Notes: generated by a model not told the origin, from the letters alone. Shown: positions 32,261-41,190, counted from the stretch's first letter. The stretch is 64,000 bases of DNA from Variovorax sp. OK212 (GCF_900112425.1 NZ_FOLP01000011.1:124001-188000), one strand, 5' to 3'. Made by a program: numbers and translations.

Positions 32261-32914
32261 ATGTCCATCAAAGCCACCCCCACCGCCGGCGCCAAGTTGC
32301 TCACCCCCAAGGACCACACGCTGGTCATGATCGACTTCCAGTCGCAGATGGCCTTTGCCACGCATTCGATCGAAGCCATCACGCTGCGCAACAACGCCGC
32401 CCTGGTGGCCAATGCGGCCGCCGGCTTCGGCGTGCCGACCATCCTCACGACCGTGGCCGAGAAGAGCTTCTCGGGCCCGATGTTCAGCGAGATCAGCGAT
32501 GCGTTCCCGGGCCAGAAGATGCTCGACCGCACCTCGATGAACACCTGGGAAGACGCGGCCGTGATCGATCGCATCAACGAGATCGGCAAGAAGCGCATCG
32601 TGCTGTCGGGCCTGTGGACCGGCGTGTGCATCGTGGGCCCGGCACTCTCGGCCATCGACCAGGGCTTCGAGGTGTACGTGATTGCCGACGCCTGCGGCGA
32701 CGTGTCCACCGAGGCACACAACCGCGCGATGGACCGCATGGTGCAGGCCGGCGCGCAGCCCATGACCTCGCTGCAGTACCTGCTCGAGATGCAGCGCGAC
32801 TGGGCCCGCACCGACACCTATGAAATGACCACCGGCATCGCGAAGAAGTTCGGCGGCGCCTACGGCCTGGGCGTGACCTACGCCAAGACCATGTTCGGCG
32901 CGCACGAAGGCTGA
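32261..32914 (+). CDS. Isochorismatase-family hydrolase (YcaC-like)
   Basis: A 217-residue cysteine hydrolase close in length and sequence style to E. coli YcaC (208). Candidate catalytic residues are Asp 25 in VMIDFQSQMAF and Cys 123 in LWTGVCIVGPALSA, with TVAEKSFSGPMFSEI typical of the YcaC group. The substrate is unknown. It follows pirin after 151 bases (32110-32260) in which I see no gene or clear terminator, and precedes the XapX gene by 8 bases. Confidence 0.9.
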   Translation: MSIKATPTAGAKLLTPKDHTLVMIDFQSQMAFATHSIEAITLRNNAALVANAAAGFGVPTILTTVAEKSFSGPMFSEISDAFPGQKMLDRTSMNTWEDAAVIDRINEIGKKRIVLSGLWTGVCIVGPALSAIDQGFEVYVIADACGDVSTEAHNRAMDRMVQAGAQPMTSLQYLLEMQRDWARTDTYEMTTGIAKKFGGAYGLGVTYAKTMFGAHEG

Positions 32915-32922
32915 AGTCCGCG

Positions 32923-33219
32923 GTGAGCACGAAGATGAAGCCCTACGTCCTGTCGCTCGCGCTCGGCCTGCTGGTCGGCGTGATCTACGCACTGTTCCAG
33001 GTGCGCTCGCCGGCCCCGCCGGTCATCGCCCTCGTGGGGCTTCTCGGGATCCTGCTCGGCGAGCAGATCCCGCCGCTCATCAAGAGCGTGATCAAGCCCG
33101 ACGCCGTGGCCACCTCGTGGCTGCAGCACCAGGTCAAGCCGCACGTGTTCGGCGAGCTGCCGCAATGCGCCAAGGCCGACCCATCCGCCACCCCCGACGC
33201 CCCGCGCAAGACGTCATGA
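32923..33219 (+). CDS. XapX domain-containing small membrane protein
   Basis: A 98-residue protein with two hydrophobic segments joined by a short loop. VLSLALGLLVGVIYALFQV and PAPPVIALVGLLGILLGEQI are the XapX (DUF1427) signature. The function is unknown. GTG 32923 gives MSTKMKPY; ATG 32935 is an alternative start. Its stop overlaps the next ATG (ATGA). Confidence 0.85.
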   Translation: MSTKMKPYVLSLALGLLVGVIYALFQVRSPAPPVIALVGLLGILLGEQIPPLIKSVIKPDAVATSWLQHQVKPHVFGELPQCAKADPSATPDAPRKTS

Positions 33220-35246
33220 GCGATTCGTTCGACGAACAACGCCGCCGGCTGTGCCTGGGCACGCTCGGCGCCGCCGTGGCCGGCACGGCCATGACCTCCT
33301 CCAACGCCCAGACGGCGCCAACCGCAAGAAGGACCTCCGACATGGCAGGCACCACCACCGCACCCGACCTGATCCTCCACAACGGCCGCTTCACCACGCT
33401 GGACCGCGCCAACCCCGAGGCCGGCGCCGTGGCCATCAAGGACGGCCGCTTCCTGCGCGTGGGCCGCAGCGAAGACGTGCTGCCGCTGGCCGGCAGCGGC
33501 ACCCGCGTGGTCGACATGCAGGGCAAGCGCGTGCTGCCGGGGCTGATCGACAACCACCTGCACATCATCCGCGGCGGGCTCAACTACAACCTCGAGCTGC
33601 GCTGGGACGGCGTGCGCAGCCTGGCCGATGCCATGGGCATGCTCAAGCGGCAGGTGGCCATCACGCCGGCGCCGCAATGGGTGCGCGTGGTGGGCGGCTT
33701 CACCGAGCACCAGTTCGCCGAGAAGCGCCTGCCGACCATCGAAGAGCTGAACGCCGTGGCGCCCGACACGCCGGTGTTCATCCTGCACCTGTACGACCGC
33801 GCACTGCTCAACGGCGCCGCCATGCGCGCCGTGGGCTACACCAAGGACACGCCCGCGCCCCCCGGCGGCGAGATCGTGCGCGACAGCGCCGGCAACCCGA
33901 CGGGCCTCCTGCTGGCCAAGCCCAATGCGTCCATCCTGTACGCCACGCTGGCCAAGGGCCCGAAGCTGCCGCTGGACTACCAGGTCAATTCCACGCGCCA
34001 CTTCATGCGCGACCTGAACCGCCTGGGCGTCACCGGCGCCATCGACGCGGGCGGCGGCTTCCAGAACTACCCCGAGGACTACCAGGTGATCCAGCAGCTG
34101 GCCGATGCCGGCCAGCTCACCATTCGCCTGGCCTACAACCTGTTCACGCAGAAGCCCAAGCAGGAAAAGCAGGACTTCCTGAACTGGACCTCGACCTCCA
34201 AATACAAGCAGGGCGATGACTACTTCCGCCACAACGGCGCGGGCGAGATGCTCGTGTTCTCGGCCGCCGACTTCGAGGACTTCCGCCAGCCGCGCCCCGA
34301 CATGGCGCCCGAGATGGAAGGCGAGCTCGAAGAGGTGGTGCGCGTGCTCGCGCAGAACCGCTGGCCCTGGCGCCTGCACGCCACCTACGACGAAACCATC
34401 GACCGCGCGCTCGACGTGTTCGAGAAGGTCAACCGCGACACGCCGCTGGCCGGCCTGAACTGGTTCTTCGACCACTGCGAGACCATCTCGGAGAAGTCGA
34501 TCGACCGCATCGCGGCGCTCGGCGGCGGCATTGCCGTGCAGCACCGCATGGCCTACCAGGGCGAGTACTTCGTCGAGCGCTACGGTGCCGGCGCGGCCGA
34601 GGCCACGCCGCCCGTGAAGCGCATGCTCGAGAAGGGCGTGAACGTGTCCGCCGGCACCGACGCCACGCGCGTCGCGTCGTACAACCCGTGGGTGTCGCTG
34701 TCGTGGCTGGTCACGGGCAAGACCGTGGGCGGCATGCAGATCACGCCGCAGCGCAACTGCATCGACCGCGAGACGGCGCTGCGCATGTGGACCGAGAAGG
34801 TCACCTGGTTCTCCAACGAAGTCGGCAAGAAGGGCCGCATCGAGGCCGGCCAGCTGGCCGACCTGATGGTGCCCGACCGCGACTTCTTCGCCTGCGCCGA
34901 ATCGGACATCGCCGACACCACCGCGCTGCTGACCATGGTGGGCGGCAAGGTGGTCTACGGTGCCGGCCCGTTCACCGCGCTGGACGAAGGCACGCCGCCG
35001 CCGGCCATGCCCGACTGGTCGCCCGCGCGCACTTTCGGTGGCTACGGCGGCTGGGCCGACACGGCCCATGGCGCAGATGGTGCTCCGATGCAGAAGGTCC
35101 TTCGCAACGCCGCCGCCGCCTGTGCCTGTGCCAACGACTGCAACGTGCACGGCCACCAGCACGCCACGGCCTGGAGCAGCAAGCTGCCCATTGCCGACCT
35201 GAAGAGCTTCTGGGGCGCGCTGGGTTGCGCCTGCTGGGCGGTGTGA
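33216..35246 (+). CDS. Tat-exported YtcJ-type amidohydrolase with Cys/His-rich C-terminus
   Basis: A 676-residue metal-dependent hydrolase. The N-terminus has a twin-arginine signal (RRRLCLGTLGAAVAGTA from residue 9). Metal motifs include DNHLHIIRGG (HxH), HATYDETIDRAL, FDHCETIS and GTDATRVAS. The last ~60 residues hold many Cys and His (CACANDCNVHGHQH and GCACWAV), not normal for the family, and suggest an extra metal or Fe-S-like site or disulfides. The substrate is unknown. It overlaps XapX (ATGA) and DoxX (TGATG). Confidence 0.88.
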   Translation: MSDSFDEQRRRLCLGTLGAAVAGTAMTSSNAQTAPTARRTSDMAGTTTAPDLILHNGRFTTLDRANPEAGAVAIKDGRFLRVGRSEDVLPLAGSGTRVVDMQGKRVLPGLIDNHLHIIRGGLNYNLELRWDGVRSLADAMGMLKRQVAITPAPQWVRVVGGFTEHQFAEKRLPTIEELNAVAPDTPVFILHLYDRALLNGAAMRAVGYTKDTPAPPGGEIVRDSAGNPTGLLLAKPNASILYATLAKGPKLPLDYQVNSTRHFMRDLNRLGVTGAIDAGGGFQNYPEDYQVIQQLADAGQLTIRLAYNLFTQKPKQEKQDFLNWTSTSKYKQGDDYFRHNGAGEMLVFSAADFEDFRQPRPDMAPEMEGELEEVVRVLAQNRWPWRLHATYDETIDRALDVFEKVNRDTPLAGLNWFFDHCETISEKSIDRIAALGGGIAVQHRMAYQGEYFVERYGAGAAEATPPVKRMLEKGVNVSAGTDATRVASYNPWVSLSWLVTGKTVGGMQITPQRNCIDRETALRMWTEKVTWFSNEVGKKGRIEAGQLADLMVPDRDFFACAESDIADTTALLTMVGGKVVYGAGPFTALDEGTPPPAMPDWSPARTFGGYGGWADTAHGADGAPMQKVLRNAAAACACANDCNVHGHQHATAWSSKLPIADLKSFWGALGCACWAV

Positions 35247-35653
35247 TGAAGACGATGCACTGGCAACCTTCACCCGTGCTGCGCTGGGTCGCGCTGCTGC
35301 TGCTGTGCGCGGCCTACCTGCAGGGCGGACTCAACAAGGCGATGGACTTCGGCTCGGCCATCGCCGAGATGAACCACTTCGGCGTGTCGCCCGCGGCACC
35401 CATGGCCGCGGCCGTCATCGTGCTGGAACTGGGCGCCTCGGTGCTCATCCTCACGGGCTTCTACCGCTGGCTGGGCGCCGTGGCGCTGGCCGCGTTCACG
35501 CTGTTCGCCACCTTCCTCGCGCTGCGCTTCTGGCAGATGCCGGTGGGCCAGGAACGCTTCATGGCCGCCAACTCGTTCTTCGAGCACCTCGGCCTGGTCG
35601 GCGGCTTCCTGCTGGTGGCCTGGCACGACCTGCAAGGGCGCAAGAATGACTGA
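35246..35653 (+). CDS. DoxX-family membrane protein
   Basis: A 135-residue protein with four predicted membrane helices; LLLLCAAYLQGGLNKAMDFG and the following YRWLGAVALAAFTLFATFLA are typical DoxX features. Relatives take part in thiol and redox stress defence or quinone reactions. Its ATG overlaps the amidohydrolase stop by one base (TGATG), and its end overlaps the MFS gene by 8 bases. Confidence 0.9.
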   Translation: MKTMHWQPSPVLRWVALLLLCAAYLQGGLNKAMDFGSAIAEMNHFGVSPAAPMAAAVIVLELGASVLILTGFYRWLGAVALAAFTLFATFLALRFWQMPVGQERFMAANSFFEHLGLVGGFLLVAWHDLQGRKND

Positions 35654-37253
35654 GGCCGCGAAGAGCACGCAAGGCGCCGCCGGCGCCAAGGGTTCCGGCG
35701 GCTTTGCGCCGCTGCGCCAGCCGGTCTTCGCCGTGCTGTGGGCCGCCACCGTGCTGGGCAACATCGGCAGCTTCATGCGCGACGTGGCCAGCTCGTGGCT
35801 GGTGACCGACCTGTCTGCCAGCCCCACGGCGGTGGCGCTCATTCAGACGGCGGCCACGCTGCCTATCTTCCTGCTGGCCATTCCGGCGGGCGTGCTGTCG
35901 GACATCCTCGACCGCCGGCGCTTCCTGATCTTCGTGCAGCTGGTGCTGGCCAGCGTGAGCGGCACGCTGCTGGTGCTGTCGCACACGGGCGCGCTCACCG
36001 TCGAGTACCTGATTGCGCTGACCTTCGTCGGCGGCATCGGCGCGGCGCTGATGGGGCCGACCTGGCAGTCGATCGTGCCCGAGCTGGTGCCGCGCGCCGA
36101 CCTGAAGAGCGCGGTGGCGCTGAACTCGCTGGGCATCAACATCGCGCGCTCCATCGGGCCGGCCGCGGGCGGGCTGATCCTCGCGAGCTTCGGCGCGGCC
36201 GTGACTTACGGCGCCGACGTGCTGAGCTATGTGTTCGTCATTGCCGCGCTGATCTGGTGGAAGCGCCCGGCCGCGGTCGACAGCGGGCTGTCGGAGAACT
36301 TCCTGGGCGCCTTCCGTGCCGGCCTGCGCTACACGCGCGCCAGCAAGGAACTGCACCGCGTGATGCTGCGCGCGGCCGTGTTCTTCCTGTTCGCGAGCTC
36401 GGTGTGGGCGCTGCTGCCGCTGGTGGCGCGCCAGATGCTGGGCGGCACCGCCGGCTTCTACGGCGTGCTGCTGGGCGCCGTGGGCGCGGGCGCCATTGCC
36501 GGCGCGCTGGTCATGCCGCGGCTGCGCGCGCGGCTGGACGCCGACGGCCTCGTGCTGCTGGCCTCGGTGATAACCGCCGCCGTGATGGGCGCGCTGGTGT
36601 TCGCGCCGCCCAAGTGGCTGGCCGTGGTGCTGCTGTTGCTGCTGGGCCTGGGCTGGATCATTGCGCTCACCACGCTCAACGGCGTGGCGCAGGCCATCCT
36701 GCCGAACTGGGTGCGTGGACGCGGCCTGGCGGTGTACCTCACCGTGTTCAACGGCGCCATGGCGGCCGGCAGCCTGGGCTGGGGCTTGATCGCGCAGGAA
36801 ATCGGCGTGCCGTACACGCTGGTGGCCGGCGCCGTCGGCCTGGTGGTCGTGGCCTTGCTGTTCCACCGTGCCCGCCTGCCCACCGGCGAGTCGGACCTGC
36901 AGGCCTCCAACCATTGGCCCGAGCCGCTGGTGGCCGAGCCCATTGCGCACGACCGCGGCCCCGTGATGATCCAGGTCGAGTACCGCATCCGCAAGGACGA
37001 CCGCCCGGCCTTCCTCGACGCGATGAAGCGCCTGTCGCTGGAGCGCCGCCGCGACGGTGCCTACGCCTGGGGCGTGACCGAGCACACCGGCGACGCCGAG
37101 CGCGTGATGGAGTGGTTCCTCGTCGAGTCGTGGGCCGAGCACCTGCGCCAGCACCACCGCGTGTCGCACGCCGACGCCGACCTCCAGAGCGAGGCCGTGC
37201 GCTTTCACATCGGGCCCGACAAGCCCGTGGTTCATCACTTCCTTTCCCTCTGA
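35646..37253 (+). CDS. MFS transporter (MFS_3/enterobactin-exporter type) with C-terminal monooxygenase-like domain
   Basis: A 535-residue protein with 12 predicted helices (about residues 20-415) and the motif VLSDILDRRRF between helices 2 and 3. A cytoplasmic ~95-residue tail from VMIQVEYRIRKDDRPAFLDA resembles an ABM-like ferredoxin-fold domain, as is common in this MFS branch. Probable drug or metabolite efflux. It is coupled to DoxX by an 8-base overlap, and 58 bases separate it from dps. Confidence 0.9.
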   Translation: MTEAAKSTQGAAGAKGSGGFAPLRQPVFAVLWAATVLGNIGSFMRDVASSWLVTDLSASPTAVALIQTAATLPIFLLAIPAGVLSDILDRRRFLIFVQLVLASVSGTLLVLSHTGALTVEYLIALTFVGGIGAALMGPTWQSIVPELVPRADLKSAVALNSLGINIARSIGPAAGGLILASFGAAVTYGADVLSYVFVIAALIWWKRPAAVDSGLSENFLGAFRAGLRYTRASKELHRVMLRAAVFFLFASSVWALLPLVARQMLGGTAGFYGVLLGAVGAGAIAGALVMPRLRARLDADGLVLLASVITAAVMGALVFAPPKWLAVVLLLLLGLGWIIALTTLNGVAQAILPNWVRGRGLAVYLTVFNGAMAAGSLGWGLIAQEIGVPYTLVAGAVGLVVVALLFHRARLPTGESDLQASNHWPEPLVAEPIAHDRGPVMIQVEYRIRKDDRPAFLDAMKRLSLERRRDGAYAWGVTEHTGDAERVMEWFLVESWAEHLRQHHRVSHADADLQSEAVRFHIGPDKPVVHHFLSL

Positions 37254-37311
37254 CGACAGACAGACGGCATTTCGCCCACAACCCGGGCAACGCAGGCAAC
37301 CAAGGAAAAGC

Positions 37312-37893
37312 ATGGCTACTTCGAAATCCGCAAAGCCCACCAAGGCAGTCAAGGCCGCCAAGACCGTGACCGTCAAGGCCCTGGCCGACAGCACCAAGGC
37401 GCGCCGCGTCGCGTCGCTGCACACCCCGAGCGACCTGGGCGCCGACGCCACGCGCGACATCTCCGCGGCGCTGAACGTGCTGCTGGCCGACGTGTTCGCG
37501 CTGTACTTCAAGACCAAGAACTTCCACTGGCACATGTCGGGCCCGTCGTTCCGCGACTACCACCTGCTGCTCGACGAACAGGCCGATCAGATCTTCGCGA
37601 CCATCGACCCCATCGCCGAGCGCGTGCGCAAGGTGGGCGGCACCACGCTGCGCTCCACTGGCCATGCCGCGCGCCTGCAGCGGCTGTCGGACAACGACGC
37701 CGACTTCGTGACCCCCATCGGCATGCTGGCCGAGCTGCGCGAGGACAACCAGCGCCTGGCCGGTTTCATGCGCGCCACGCACGGCGTGTGCGACGAGCAC
37801 GGCGACGTGGCCACCGCCAGCCTGCTGGAGAACTGGATCGACGAGGCCGAGAAGCGCACGTGGTTCCTGTTCGAGTCGGTGCGCCAGAGCTGA
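37312..37893 (+). CDS. dps: Dps-family ferritin (DNA-binding starvation protein)
   Basis: A 193-residue Dps. The dinuclear ferroxidase residues lie in NFHWHMSGPSFRDYHLLLDE and QADQIFATIDPIAER. The ~35-residue N-terminal extension rich in Lys (SKSAKPTKAVKAAKTVTVKA) should bind DNA, as in E. coli Dps. It stores iron using H2O2 and shields DNA. Its place in the island supports an oxidative-stress role. Confidence 0.93.
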   Translation: MATSKSAKPTKAVKAAKTVTVKALADSTKARRVASLHTPSDLGADATRDISAALNVLLADVFALYFKTKNFHWHMSGPSFRDYHLLLDEQADQIFATIDPIAERVRKVGGTTLRSTGHAARLQRLSDNDADFVTPIGMLAELREDNQRLAGFMRATHGVCDEHGDVATASLLENWIDEAEKRTWFLFESVRQS

Positions 37894-37951
37894 ACCGTCC
37901 CGCACTCACCTGCTTTCCCCCCCACCGCACTCTTCATTCCACAGGAAAACC

Positions 37952-38773
37952 ATGACCACTCTCACCCTGCGCGACGGCACCGAGCTCTACTACAAGGACT
38001 GGGGCACGGGCCAGCCCATCCTGTTCAGCCACGGCTGGCCGCTGAGCGCCGACATGTGGGACGCGCAGATGCTGTTCTTCGCGGAACGCGGCTACCGCAC
38101 CATCGCGTTCGACCGCCGCGGTTTCGGCCGCTCGAGCCAGCCCTGGACCGGCTATGACTACGACACCTTCGCCGACGATATTTCCGAGCTGATCGAAAAG
38201 CTCGACCTGAAGGACGTGATCCTGGCGGGCTTCTCGATGGGCGGCGGCGACGTCACGCGCTACATCGCGCGCAAGGGCACGGCGCGCGTCGCCAAGCTCG
38301 CGCTCATCAGCGCCGTGACGCCGCTGTTCGTGAAGACGGCCGACCACCCCGTGGGCCCCGACGCATCGCTGTTCGCGGGCATCCGCGCCGGCCTGGCGGC
38401 CGACCGCCCGCAGTTCCTGGACGACTTCAGCACGCTGTTCTACGGCACCAACCGTCCGGGCGCCAAGGTGTCGCAGGGCGTGTTCAAGCAGACGCTGCAG
38501 ATCGCGCTGCAGGCCTCCATCAAGGCCACCATCGACTGCGTGACGGCTTTCTCTGAAACCGACTTCCGCCCCGACATGGCCAAGATCACCGTGCCCACGC
38601 TGGTGATCCACGGCGACGACGACCAGGTGGTGCCGATCGAGGCCACCGGCAAGCTCGCGGCCGAGATGATCAAGGGCAGCCAGTTCAAGGTGTACGCCGG
38701 CGCGCCCCACGCCACCTGCACCACGCACGCCGACCAGGTGAACGCCGACCTGCTGGCGTTCATCAAGGGCTGA
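37952..38773 (+). CDS. Alpha/beta hydrolase (cofactor-free haloperoxidase/esterase type)
   Basis: A 273-residue alpha/beta hydrolase with nucleophile Ser 95 in GFSMGGGD, oxyanion SHGWPLSADMW, Asp in IHGDDDQVVP and His in GAPHATC. This matches the non-heme chloroperoxidase family, whose natural role is usually esterase or perhydrolase. 58 bases separate it from dps. Confidence 0.92.
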   Translation: MTTLTLRDGTELYYKDWGTGQPILFSHGWPLSADMWDAQMLFFAERGYRTIAFDRRGFGRSSQPWTGYDYDTFADDISELIEKLDLKDVILAGFSMGGGDVTRYIARKGTARVAKLALISAVTPLFVKTADHPVGPDASLFAGIRAGLAADRPQFLDDFSTLFYGTNRPGAKVSQGVFKQTLQIALQASIKATIDCVTAFSETDFRPDMAKITVPTLVIHGDDDQVVPIEATGKLAAEMIKGSQFKVYAGAPHATCTTHADQVNADLLAFIKG

Positions 38774-38781
38774 ACGGACGG

Positions 38782-39447
38782 TTGCCCGTGACGGGCGAGC
38801 AGGGCGAGCAGGGCGTGAAGGGGGTGAAGGGTGTGAGGAATGCGGCAGGTGCCTATGGCGACCTGCTGGGACGGTGCTTCGAGCTGCCGTCCGCGCCCGC
38901 GCTCGTCATGCTGCCGGCGCCCGGCGCGCCGGCCGTGTTCGCCGTCACGCGCATCACCTGCCTGCCCGGCCAGTTGGGCATGAAGCAGGAGATCCCCTGC
39001 GAAGACGCCTTTCTCGTCGCGCTGCACCTCGTGGGCATGCGCCACCACGAAACCTGGGTGCGCGGCCGGCCGGCGGTGGTGCGCGGCTATGCGCCGGGCG
39101 CGCTGAGCATCGTCGACCTGCGCGACGACGTGGCGAGCTACCTGGGCACGCCGCTGGACGCGCTGCACTTCTACGTGCCGCACGCGCTGGTGCGCGCCGT
39201 GGCCGGCGCGCAGGGCATGGCGGGCGTGAACGGCATCGCCTGCGCGCCCGGCCTGGTCGACCCGGTGATGTGCAACCTGGGCGCGGCCGTGCTGGCGCTG
39301 TTCGAGCGCCCGCAGCGCGTCGGCGCGCTGGTGCAGCAGCACCTGGCGCTCGCCATCTGTGCCCATCTGGTCCACCGCTTCGGGAACAATGCGCAGGCCG
39401 GGGTGGAAACGCCTCGCCTGGCACGGCACCTGCAGCGTTTGCATTGA
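38782..39447 (+). CDS. AraC-type N-terminal sensing domain protein lacking the HTH domain
   Basis: Up to 221 residues. The sequence follows the N-terminal half of AraC proteins such as the one at 48323 (FLVALHLVGMRHHETWVRGR, LHFYVPHALVRAVAG, QQHLALAICAHLVHRFG). It then ends 20 residues later, at RLARHLQRLH, where an AraC protein would begin its two helix-turn-helices. It may be a truncated regulator, a dominant-negative partner or a ligand-binding protein. The start is uncertain: TTG 38782, or GTG 38824 or 38833, because the first ~18 codons are a 9-bp tandem repeat. Confidence 0.7.
   Translation: MPVTGEQGEQGVKGVKGVRNAAGAYGDLLGRCFELPSAPALVMLPAPGAPAVFAVTRITCLPGQLGMKQEIPCEDAFLVALHLVGMRHHETWVRGRPAVVRGYAPGALSIVDLRDDVASYLGTPLDALHFYVPHALVRAVAGAQGMAGVNGIACAPGLVDPVMCNLGAAVLALFERPQRVGALVQQHLALAICAHLVHRFGNNAQAGVETPRLARHLQRLH
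38793..38837 (+). repeat. Five 9-bp tandem units at the 5' end of the AraC-N gene
   Basis: GGGCGAGCA (twice), GGGCGTGAA, GGGGGTGAA and GGGTGTGAG are contiguous. If translated they encode EQG/VKG repeats. Confidence 0.75.
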
Positions 39448-39473
39448 AGCGGCCTCCACACCAAGAATCTCCC

Positions 39474-39842
39474 ATGACAAATTCTTCTGCTCCTTCCATC
39501 CCTCCCACCTCTTCCATCTCTTCCGCTCCTTCCGCTCCTTCCGCCGTCGTGGTCCAAGACAACCCCGCGAAGCACCGCTTCGAGTACGCCGCGCAAGGGG
39601 AGCGCGCCGTCGCCATCTATTCGCTGGAAGGCAACGTCATCACCTTCATTCACACGCTGGTGCCCGAGGCGCTGCAAGGCCAGGGCATCGCGAAGCAGCT
39701 GGTGCTCGCCGGCCTGGCCTCGGCGCGCGAGCGCGGCCTGCGCGTGGTGCCGCAGTGCCCCGTGTTCAACGCCTACATGCGCGCGCACCCCGAGACGCAC
39801 GACCTGCTGGCCGACGAAGGCCGCAAGCTGCTCGGCCTCTGA
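39474..39842 (+). CDS. GNAT-like N-acetyltransferase (Acetyltransf_CG type)
   Basis: A 122-residue protein. After a Ser/Pro-rich ~25-residue head, the domain begins NPAKHRFEYAAQGERAVAIY and has the CoA-site region EALQGQGIAKQLVLAGL, ending PVFNAYMRAHPETHDLL. This is the short GCN5-related family (YidJ/GTLF3B-like). Substrate unknown. The head is encoded by a pyrimidine-rich 9-bp array. Confidence 0.88.
   Translation: MTNSSAPSIPPTSSISSAPSAPSAVVVQDNPAKHRFEYAAQGERAVAIYSLEGNVITFIHTLVPEALQGQGIAKQLVLAGLASARERGLRVVPQCPVFNAYMRAHPETHDLLADEGRKLLGL
39485..39547 (+). repeat. Seven 9-bp pyrimidine-rich units in the GNAT gene
   Basis: Units run TTCTGCTCC, TTCCATCCC, TCCCACCTC, TTCCATCTC, TTCCGCTCC, TTCCGCTCC, TTCCGCCGT. 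The tract is almost purely pyrimidine on the plus strand and encodes the Ser/Pro head of the protein. Confidence 0.8.
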
Positions 39843-39856
39843 AGGGCGCACCGCAC

Positions 39857-40471
39857 ATGACCGCCGACGACCGCCAGCCCGGGCTGCGCAACGCCACGCT
39901 CGACGAGATCGCAGGGCGCGCCGTGCCGGGCGCCGAGACCGTCACCGCCGTGATCCAGCAGACCGTGCGGCGCGAGTCCGTCGCCGCCTACGAGCAGTGG
40001 CTGAAGAAGGTGGTGCCCATTGCCTCGCGCTTTCCGGGGCACCGCGGCGTCAACGTGATCCATCCGGCCGCGGGCGGGCTGCAGTACACCGTCACCATCC
40101 GCTTCGACTCGCTCGCGCATGCGCAGGACTGGTTCTCGTCCGAAGCGCGCCGCCAGCTGGTCGAGGAAGTCGCGCCGCTGCTCGACGCCGACGAGAAGGT
40201 GGAAACGCGCAGCGGCCTGGAGTTCTGGTTCCACCCGCCCGCCGGGCAGCCGCCGGCCAAGCGCTACAAGCAGTTCCTGCTGACGGTGTCGGTGATCTAC
40301 CCGCTGACCATCCTGGTGCCGGCGCTGCTGCACCGCTTGCTGGCGCCGGTGCCCGTGGTGTCCACCTACTGGCTGGAGCACCTGGTGGCCTCGGTGGCCA
40401 TCGTCGGGCTGATGGTGTACGTGATCATGCCGAGGTACACGCGCCTGATGGCGCGCTGGCTCTACAAGTGA
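39857..40471 (+). CDS. Antibiotic biosynthesis monooxygenase-domain protein with C-terminal membrane helices
   Basis: A 204-residue protein: an ABM-type ferredoxin-like domain (about 30-130; VIQQTVRRESVAAYEQWL, FPGHRGVNVIHP) followed by two hydrophobic helices (FLLTVSVIYPLTILVPALLH and LVASVAIVGLMVYVIMPRYT). Such domains can oxidise quinol-like compounds or sense them; the fusion to membrane helices is a known architecture. It is last in the island and overlaps the convergent DUF1275 gene by 10 bases. Confidence 0.87.
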   Translation: MTADDRQPGLRNATLDEIAGRAVPGAETVTAVIQQTVRRESVAAYEQWLKKVVPIASRFPGHRGVNVIHPAAGGLQYTVTIRFDSLAHAQDWFSSEARRQLVEEVAPLLDADEKVETRSGLEFWFHPPAGQPPAKRYKQFLLTVSVIYPLTILVPALLHRLLAPVPVVSTYWLEHLVASVAIVGLMVYVIMPRYTRLMARWLYK

Positions 40472-41190
40472 CGCGCGGCCGCTGCGGCTGCTGACGCCGG
40501 AGGTGCCGCAGGGTCGCCCTCGTGCGTGCTGCGCTGGAGCACCACCGCGCAGGCCGCCAGCACCGGCGGCACGGCGAAGCACCACACGTTCCACCGCGCA
40601 TAGATGAGCGCCGCCGCCGCGCAGCCCGCGGCGAACCACGCCACCGCGGCCGCCATGCGCCGCATGCGCGCGCGGGCGGCCGCTGCTTCCTCGGGCGCCT
40701 GCCCGCCGCGCATCAGGTCGGCCAGGTCGACCATCACCTGCGTGGTGGTGCCCGTCATCAGCGTGGTCGGCGGCGCGCTGCCCAGGTGGATGCGGTGCAC
40801 CGCGTTCTGGATGGCCATGGCCGACACCAGCACCAGGCCCGTGAGCATCGCGCTCGCGCTGTCGCCGTCGTCGAAGGGCCCGAAATGGATCGCCAGGATG
40901 CCGCCCGCCAGCAGCAGCGCGGCCTTGAGCACCAGCATCGTGCGCAGCACCGGCAGGCCCAGGTTCGGCAGGCCGTAGCTCAGCAGCCGCGCGAGCACCA
41001 CCACCGCGCAGAACACCGGCAGCGCCAGCAGCTTGGTGATCGCGCCCGAGGTGCCATGCACCAGCGCCGCGCCGATGGTCACGAAGTTGCCCGTGACGTG
41101 CGCGGTGAACAGGCCGTGCAGCGCGAGGAAGCCGGCGGTGTCGACGAAGCCGCCGTTGAGGCTCATGAGCTGGGGCAGGGTGGGTTTCAT
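40462..41190 (-). CDS. DUF1275/YoaK-family membrane protein
   Basis: A 242-residue protein with about six membrane helices. The signature MSLNGGFVDTAGFLALHGLF, AHVTGNFVTIG and TTLMTGTTTQVMVDLADL is typical of the family. Function unknown. The ATG at 41190 is preferred; the frame is open to 41232. The 208 bases to the divergent catalase gene hold no obvious dyad; an AT-rich patch near 41320-41345 may be part of a promoter. Confidence 0.88.
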   Translation of the reverse strand: MKPTLPQLMSLNGGFVDTAGFLALHGLFTAHVTGNFVTIGAALVHGTSGAITKLLALPVFCAVVVLARLLSYGLPNLGLPVLRTMLVLKAALLLAGGILAIHFGPFDDGDSASAMLTGLVLVSAMAIQNAVHRIHLGSAPPTTLMTGTTTQVMVDLADLMRGGQAPEEAAAARARMRRMAAAVAWFAAGCAAAALIYARWNVWCFAVPPVLAACAVVLQRSTHEGDPAAPPASAAAAAARHL

